Of a stretch of DNA of 64,000 bases, positions 60,501 through 64,000 are shown in pieces. The number at the start of each line of letters is the position of its first letter. Position 1 is the first letter of the stretch. Source of the stretch: Nothopassalora personata. Taxonomy: Eukaryota; Ascomycota; Dothideomycetes; Mycosphaerellales; Mycosphaerellaceae. The stretch is taken from positions 1,054,001-1,118,000 of the forward strand of contig CM066292.1 of NCBI GenBank assembly GCA_033816765.1, given 5' to 3'. Below the pieces are notes generated by a model. The model was not told the DNA's origin. It saw only the letters and a program-made list of their open reading frames with translations, and ran no database searches. The position numbers and the translations under genes were made by a program.

Positions 60501-62150
60501 TATAAGTAAGAGATCCTAATTCTAAGGTCCTATAAGGATGCTATAAATAACAAGAAATAGGGACACCTTTAGAAGGAAGCAATCTAGAAGGAGCTAGATG
60601 CTCTATAGAGTAACAATACCTAGGAGAATACTATTCTACTAAAAGGAGCAAACTTAGTTACGTTAAGATAGGTCTTTAATATTAAAAGAAGCATTAGTAG
60701 AGCTATTAAAAAGTTTAAGGCTAGGCTAGTTATAAGGGGCTTTTTATAGAAGTTTAGTGTTAACTTTATAGAGACATTTGCGCCTATAGTTAGATAGGAC
60801 ACCCTTAGGGTGTTTATAGCTATTGTATGCAAGAAGGATCTCTACCTTTACTAAGTAGATGTAAACAATGCGTTTATAGAAAGCACTCTCTATAAAGACA
60901 TCTTTATGTTACTACTACTAGGAGTTAAGCTTCTACTAAACATAGTGTTTAAGATCCTTAAAAGCTTATATAGACTCAAGCAAGCAGCTAGAGATTAGAA
61001 TCAACTCTATATATTAAAGCTTAGAGAGATTGGATTTACATAGTTAGAGGTAGATCTATGCCTACTCATTTATAAGGAAAAAGAGATTATAATTCTTATA
61101 CATATGGATGACATTCTAATTGCTACACTAAAGTTAATAGATGTTCTCTAGTTTAAAAGAGAACTTAGCAAAGTCTTTAAGATTAAAGATCTTAGTAAAC
61201 CTAAAAAGATCCTTAGCATAAGAGTTATAAGGGACAGGAGGAGAGGAATCCTAAAACTTAACTAGGGACACTTTATTAGGGACAACCTTACTAAGATAGG
61301 GATAAACTATAAGAAGGCAGTACCTACACACTTACCTATAGACAGCTATAAGGCTCTTAAACCTTTAAGCCACATAGATAAGAGGTGTAATAAGGTAGAG
61401 TACTAGAGTATTAATAGTATATAGATATAGCTAGCAACAATTATAAGGCTAGACATTGCTTTTGCCCTAGGAAGGATAAGCTCATTTATAAGTGACCTAT
61501 CTACCTACTATATAAAGGCTTTAAAGAAGATTATAAGATATCTAAGGTTATATCCTAATCTTAGCCTTGTCTTCTCTAGGCATAGAGAAGGATGCCTAGT
61601 TAGATACTATAACTCTAATTATGCAATAGATAAAGTAGATAGAGTCTCTATCCTTAGGTATGTCTTCTTCCTCTATAGGGCACTAGTCTCCTAGATAAGT
61701 AAGAAGTAAAAGTCTATAGCAACATCTACAATAGAAGCTAAATACATAGCTATAAATGCATATGTAAAGCAATCCTAATTCCTAGCTTTACTGCTAAGGG
61801 AGATAGACTGTCTAGAGTTAGTAGGAGACTGTTCCTATTAACTAAGGATTACTAGAAACTAGGAGACTATATTAAGCTTAAGACTAGTCCAATTAAGAGG
61901 TAACAACTAAGCTACCCTTACCCTAGTAAGGGATGCACATATTCATAACAAGTTAAAGCACATTAACATTGCCTACAATGCTGTTAGGAAACTTTAGTAG
62001 AGAAGGCTTATTACTATTAAGTATACCCTAACATCTAAGATAGTTATAGATAGGTTTATAAAGCTAAAGACTAGTCTACACTTCTAGAGGTTTATAAGCT
62101 AGCTTAACCTATTATAGAGGTCCAAATACTACTAATAGGAGAAGAGTAGA
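57590..62150 (+). pseudogene. Copia gag-pol polyprotein, RIP-stopped
   Basis: The gag occupies about 57,600-58,300. It ends in a zinc-knuckle-like C-x2-Y-x3-Y-x4-C (58,230-58,267), where two ligands appear changed to Tyr. A protease-linked block V-L-L-I-P-K-L-G-V-N-L-V-S lies near 58,805-58,845. GAG-pre-integrase R-F-A-H-F lies near 59,085, and the integrase core runs 59,250-59,830 (with Y-N-S-L-Q-N and R-A-M-L). RT spans about 60,650-61,350: P-I-V-R-Q-D-T-L-R, L-Y-Q-V-D-V-N-N-A-F, and the catalytic M-D-D-I-L at 61,104-61,118. RNase H has S-T-I-E-A-K-Y-I-A near 61,725 and K-H-I-N-I-A-Y-N near 61,955. Stops throughout prevent any full product. Confidence 0.88.
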
Positions 62151-62180
62151 CTATAACCTCCTATATAAGATAAGTAGGAG

Positions 62181-62427
62181 TGTTAAGATATAGCATCTTA
62201 AGGGGAGCTAACATTTAGGTTGTGATCTAATAGCCTAAGGCATCTACGATAACTTAGCTTATCGGAAGACACCTTCTCTCCCCTTTAGCTTAGATAGACA
62301 TCTAACACAATTAACGCATTAGTTCCTAATATATTGCTACATGCCCTGTAGCTATTAGCTAGTTAAAGATTAATCTCTTACTCTACTCCGCTACTAACTA
62401 CGTATCCTGTAAGGTCTTAACTTAACA
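62181..62427 (+). repeat. 3' LTR of complete Copia element
   Basis: 247 bp, TG..CA termini intact, directly followed by the ATTAT target duplication. About 97.6% identical to the 5' LTR (six transitions). Confidence 0.95.
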
Positions 62428-62432
62428 ATTAT

Positions 62433-64000
62433 TACATATAAACAATAGGAGCCTAGAACATATCTTTAGGTTCTCGTTCTCTTTTTTCTTCTCTTTCTTT
62501 TTCTTATTACCTACCGTACGCGTAAGTCGCCCCTCCCCCTCCTCCTAGCTAAGCGTCTCTAGCCTTAGGGGCATATTTGCGCATCTTATGTCTACCGCTT
62601 AGGGAGACGACATTTTCCTTACGGGTTCCGATAGATACTAATAGTATACCGTAAATAGAAACTACTACTACTATATCTCCCATTAATACTATTAAGTAAG
62701 TCCGAATAAATTCCTAAGGAGACCGAAACATTCTAACCGGAGCCTAGCATAAAATAGCCTAACGCCGTATCTACTACGTCCCCTACGCCTCTACTAGCGT
62801 AGACTACGTCTCCTAGTATATAAGTACCGGTCCTCGTCCTATTCTGATTAGGGTCCGCTAATTATCGTTAGGGCGTAACCCCGCGCGCCTACTAGGCCTA
62901 TAATACTAATCGTAAGCATTGCGAGGACATGTATATACCGCGCGGACCCCGAAGGAAAATCATCGCTAACCGCGCGTTTTAGGCCGGAGCTTGCCTACGC
63001 CGCCTATACTAAGTGGACCCGCGCTACTAACTAGAACCGCGCGTAAGTATCCTCCCTAGCGTCCTCCGCGACTTTTCTACCGGCTTAGGGTCTTTTAGCG
63101 ACGACGCTCGTACTAAGCTCCGCGCCGTTCTTAAAGCCTAGAAGGCTTTAAAGCCTCTCTAGCGTACTAGTATATTCTCCCGGTAAGTTTCTACGGCCCC
63201 CGCCCCTTTATACGCGCTTACCAATTCTCTTAGTGCGGTCGCCGCTAAGGTTATAGGTACTATAGCTAATGCTTAGCTTACCTTTAGGTAGACGTATATA
63301 CTACGGGCCCCGTTATAAAACTATCGCTAACCGACCTCTTAGTCCCGGGGGCGCCCTACGCGACCTCTAGCTAGGCTAGCGCCGCGTGCGTTAGGCCTCG
63401 GCTGCTACTAGCTAGCCTTCGGGTACCCTCGTCTTTCGCGCGGGCCGCGACCGGGCTATTATAGTATGTAGCTATCTCAAAAGAGATCGGGCTCCGCTAC
63501 TTTTACGGCGGACGCCGCTAAAATGAAACGCTCTTAGACTTACCTATGCCTTCTTACTTCTCTCTATCTCCTAAAAAGACTCCCTAACCTAAAAGAACGT
63601 CTACCTTTTCCTAAACGCCTATGTCTACGCTAAATCCCTAGTAATCCTTACCTTTTCGCCTTCTCCCCCTTCTATTTATATCCTATATCTCCTTCGGTCC
63701 GTTATACGTTATTAGGTTACTATATCTCCTCTCGAAGTTATCCGCGGCTACTATATCCGCGAGGTACCCTAATAGTTCCTATGTAGGCTTATAGTATCCG
63801 GTCTATTTTACTAGGACTTCGCGTACTCGGCCTCTACCTCTAACCTTAGTTCTAGCGTAAAGGATCTCTTCTACCTACTACTCTTCGTAAGACCTAATTA
63901 TAATAGGGTCCGGCTGTTTATTATCGATCTCCTATCTAGGTAAGGGGTCTTAGCTTATAGGTCGTAGTAAGTTAGGATAGAAGACCGGGTAGATCCCGTC
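62433..64000. other. GC-rich RIP-mutated DNA, unassigned
   Basis: A pyrimidine-rich run (ctcttttttcttctctttc) lies near 62,485-62,505. From about 62,900 the sequence is GC-rich with many CGCG words and few CA/TG. Two plus-strand frames are partly open at 63,240-64,000 except for TAG/TAA, but I recognise no domain in them. It is probably another transposon relic that continues beyond the window. Confidence 0.3.

Larger units (their letters stand above)
56817..62427 (+). mobile_element. Structurally complete Copia LTR retrotransposon (RIP-inactivated)
   Basis: This 5,611 bp element has two 247 bp LTRs (TGTTAAGAT ... TTAACA) and is flanked by the 5 bp duplication ATTAT (56,812-56,816 and 62,428-62,432). 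The internal order is gag, zinc knuckle, protease region, integrase, RT, RNase H (Ty1/Copia). It belongs to a different family from the two relics in the left arm. A purine stretch (aagtaggag) ends directly at the 3' LTR as the polypurine tract. A primer-binding site is expected right after 57,063 (ggttataagcccggg), but the primer tRNA is not identified. The coding region is full of TAG/TAA stops. Confidence 0.93.

Noticed and set aside
60620..60832. A 70-codon minus-strand frame.
   Set aside because: It is antisense to the reverse transcriptase of the complete Copia element.
1..64000. tRNA, rRNA, riboswitch or bacterial-type promoter and terminator features.
   Set aside because: I saw no cloverleaf, rRNA core words or comparable signals; the DNA is fungal and repeat-derived.

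Overview
The window is repeat-filled chromosome-end DNA from a fungus, most likely a filamentous ascomycete (Pezizomycotina). The reasons are a TTAGGG telomere repeat, fungal-type Copia, Gypsy and Fot1/pogo transposons, and a mutation pattern typical of repeat-induced point mutation (RIP). CpA and TpG are scarce, TpA is greatly enriched, CpG persists, and former Gln and Trp codons now read as TAA or TAG inside otherwise recognisable reading frames. I found no intact host gene, tRNA or rRNA. Every coding trace I could identify belongs to a mobile element and is broken. All coordinates given as copy edges are by-eye estimates unless described as exact.

Layout. 1-39,761 is one AT-rich subtelomere. 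It is a mosaic of ~500-550 bp dispersed repeats (called families A, B and C here), two Copia relics of one family (6.1-10.26 kb on minus; 25.9-31.4 kb on plus), six or seven short minus-strand pieces of the same Copia integrase-RT linker, a pogo transposase relic (20.0-21.7 kb) and a Gypsy 3' relic (15.8-16.3 kb). The plus-strand Copia is interrupted by a 1,381 bp Gypsy derivative with inverted LTRs and a 5 bp target duplication. It is also fused at its left edge to an inverted copy of its own 3' end.

39,762-40,205 is a telomere-to-telomere junction: TTAGGG repeats, exactly 100 N, then CCCTAA repeats. Two chromosome ends face each other, so the two halves of the window are probably different chromosome arms joined by scaffolding. 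The left telomere begins inside a Copia relic. The right one begins inside a short, weakly mutated LTR-like repeat.

40,206-64,000 is the second subtelomere. It is richer in GC but also RIP-mutated. It holds a Gypsy RNase H/integrase relic (40.5-42.45 kb) and a 4,307 bp element bounded by palindromic terminal inverted repeats (42,601-46,907) that carries one reading frame of ~1,080 codons. This element is the best candidate here for something undescribed. Further on are unidentified degraded reading frames (47.9-49.2 kb plus; 54.3-55.5 kb minus), a minisatellite (56.08-56.24 kb), a structurally complete Copia retrotransposon with 247 bp LTRs and a 5 bp target duplication (56,817-62,427), and unassigned GC-rich sequence to the end. 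Nothing here forms a working pathway. What the window records is nested transposition, silencing by mutation, and healing of chromosome ends inside transposon debris.
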